A model generated the notes under the pieces. That model had not been told where the DNA came from and searched no databases. It worked only from the letters and a program-made list of their open reading frames with translations. Below are positions 13,748 through 14,492 of a DNA stretch of 14,492 nucleotides, in pieces; position 1 is the first letter of the stretch, and each line of letters opens with the position of its first letter. The stretch lies in contig URBX01000014.1 of the NCBI GenBank assembly GCA_900546175.1, positions 1 to 14,492 of the forward strand. The letters run 5' to 3'. A program made the position numbers and the translations under genes. This stretch comes from an uncultured Eggerthella sp. (lineage in GTDB: Bacteria > Actinomycetota > Coriobacteriia > Coriobacteriales > Eggerthellaceae).

Positions 13748-14384
13748 TAATTCTTCTCTTCAGGCTTTAAATCCTGAAGCTTTTGAAAAACGATACCGGT
13801 GTTTGTCGGAGATTATGAATCACATACTGTCTCTTTACACTTTTAACGAGTCTTCTGTTATTCCTCTTTATACGGGCCAGTCATTATTAGAGTCGGTTAC
13901 GTATGTACTCGGCATTGAATCTCTTGAAGATGAAAAGGCATGCATTCTTGAAACTGATAATCCGCTTGCACTTTTTCGAAAAAAACAACAAGAACTTGAA
14001 AGCCGTATAGATAATGCGCTGGTTTTGTGGGAAACGATATGCGTCACGATGCCGCCTCTTAACAATATTGCATTGAGAGATACTCTTGTGAGCATCGGAG
14101 ATTTAAAGCGCAAGTACGACATTTATTTCGCGGCACATGAAATACCATGCAATATTGATTATCCGTTGTATAAGCCCGTCTCTGAACAGCTTAAGGGGAT
14201 AGATTATATACAAGCTTGGTTAGAACAGCTTTATAGAGAAGTTTGTTTTTTATCTCGCTTTGAAGTGCAGGATTGTATTTCAGTTCTTGAATCCTGGTGT
14301 CCAGACTACAAGGGTTTACTCATTAATATGTATGAGCCTCTCTTCGATGCGTGGCAAAAGGGTAGTATTTCTTATAAAAAATGA
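13737..14384 (+). CDS. Uncharacterised protein, DUF6179-like
   Basis: Function unknown. It is a 215-aa soluble, helix-rich protein without signal peptide or membrane segment. Features seen: YTFNESSVIPLYTGQSLLES (34-53), a charged helix around 80-100 (LFRKKQQELESRIDNALVLW), a middle segment ALRDTLVSIGDLKRKYDIYF (112-131), then IDYPLYKPVSEQLKGIDYIQ (140-159) and a C-terminal FLSRF...YEPLFDAW segment. The YT-ESS motif, the IDYPL-P-GIDYI block and the C-terminal FxxxF helix resemble, from memory, the uncharacterised family DUF6179, whose members are typically found beside DUF6323. ATG at 13737 has AGGGGAG 7 nt upstream and lies inside the end of the preceding gene, indicating translational coupling. 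No hairpin with a T tract follows; the next feature is the promoter of the second tRNA-Leu, 58 nt away. Confidence 0.8.
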   Translation: MKNSNSSLQALNPEAFEKRYRCLSEIMNHILSLYTFNESSVIPLYTGQSLLESVTYVLGIESLEDEKACILETDNPLALFRKKQQELESRIDNALVLWETICVTMPPLNNIALRDTLVSIGDLKRKYDIYFAAHEIPCNIDYPLYKPVSEQLKGIDYIQAWLEQLYREVCFLSRFEVQDCISVLESWCPDYKGLLINMYEPLFDAWQKGSISYKK

Positions 14385-14403
14385 CGAAATGTAAAAGTTT
14401 TTC

Positions 14404-14431
14404 TTGCATTAGTTTCTGGTTTTGTTAATAT
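14404..14431 (+). promoter_or_regulatory. Candidate promoter of the second tRNA-Leu
   Basis: TTGCAT (14404-14409) and TAATAT (14426-14431) are 16 bp apart, as before the first copy. The distance from the -10 to the tRNA is 11 nt here against 19 nt in copy 1. Apart from the hexamers the two promoter regions differ, so the identity starts only at 14438. Confidence 0.45.
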
Positions 14432-14437
14432 AGATTC

Positions 14438-14492
14438 TGCTTGTCGGAGTGGTGGAACGGCAGACACGCTAGCTTGAGGTGCTAGTGCCTAA
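14438..14492 (+). repeat. Direct repeat, copy 2, running off the window
   Basis: Identical to 12819-12873 over all 55 visible bases. The right end is not visible. Confidence 0.95.
14443..14492 (+). tRNA. Second tRNA-Leu (GAG) copy, 5' part, truncated by window end
   Basis: The acceptor 5' strand GTCGGAG, the D arm, the anticodon stem-loop with anticodon GAG and the start of the variable arm are visible and identical to 12824-12873. Whether the T arm and 3' end are intact cannot be seen, so this is either a full duplicate gene or a partial copy. Confidence 0.85.

Noticed and set aside
12913..14442. Classical integrative element attached at tRNA-Leu
   Set aside because: No integrase or excisionase is present, and the repeat covers the 5' part of the tRNA rather than a 3'-end att core. 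The arrangement is therefore reported only as a tRNA-flanked cassette.

Overview
All genes lie on the + strand, gene density is high and base composition is low to moderate in GC. The order uvrC - rapZ - yvcK/mgfK - whiA - gapA - pgk - tpiA - (gpmI) - secG is the conserved actinobacterial arrangement. RapZ carries the GAGR P-loop variant that I associate with Actinobacteria. Low GC together with this order suggests a member of Coriobacteriia, probably the Atopobiaceae (Atopobium/Fannyhessea/Lancefieldella-like). That placement is an inference from gene order and protein motifs; no database was searched.

Layout. 1-93: 3' end of tRNA-Lys(CTT) and a strong terminator. 154-2181: a CPA1-type cation/proton antiporter with a long cytosolic tail, started at TTG. 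2259-7466: uvrC (nucleotide excision repair), then rapZ, yvcK/mgfK and whiA with overlapping or closely spaced genes, a conserved Gram-positive block tied to cell-envelope precursor control and division. 7601-12450: lower-glycolysis genes gapA, pgk, tpiA and gpmI, split into transcription units by two intrinsic terminators (after gapA and after tpiA). A candidate extended -10 promoter and an inverted repeat precede gapA. 12511-12762: secG, the small SecYEG subunit, with its own perfect -10 box and a TTG start. 12824-12912: tRNA-Leu(GAG) and a UUCG-loop terminator.

13208-14384: two overlapping genes of unknown function, whose sequences resemble from memory the paired uncharacterised families DUF6323 and DUF6179. 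They sit exactly between two copies of tRNA-Leu(GAG). The second copy begins at 14443 and is identical to the first over all 50 visible bases of the tRNA gene (55 bases including the leader). This tRNA-flanked two-gene cassette is the accessory and least described part of the window.

Other points worth a second look: an altered Fe-S cysteine pattern in UvrC, unusual residues at the cofactor-specificity positions of GapA, a roughly 90-residue disordered extension on YvcK, and a 7-bp inverted repeat in the gapA leader. The longest stretch without a gene is 12913-13207, which holds the tRNA terminator and nothing else that I can assign.
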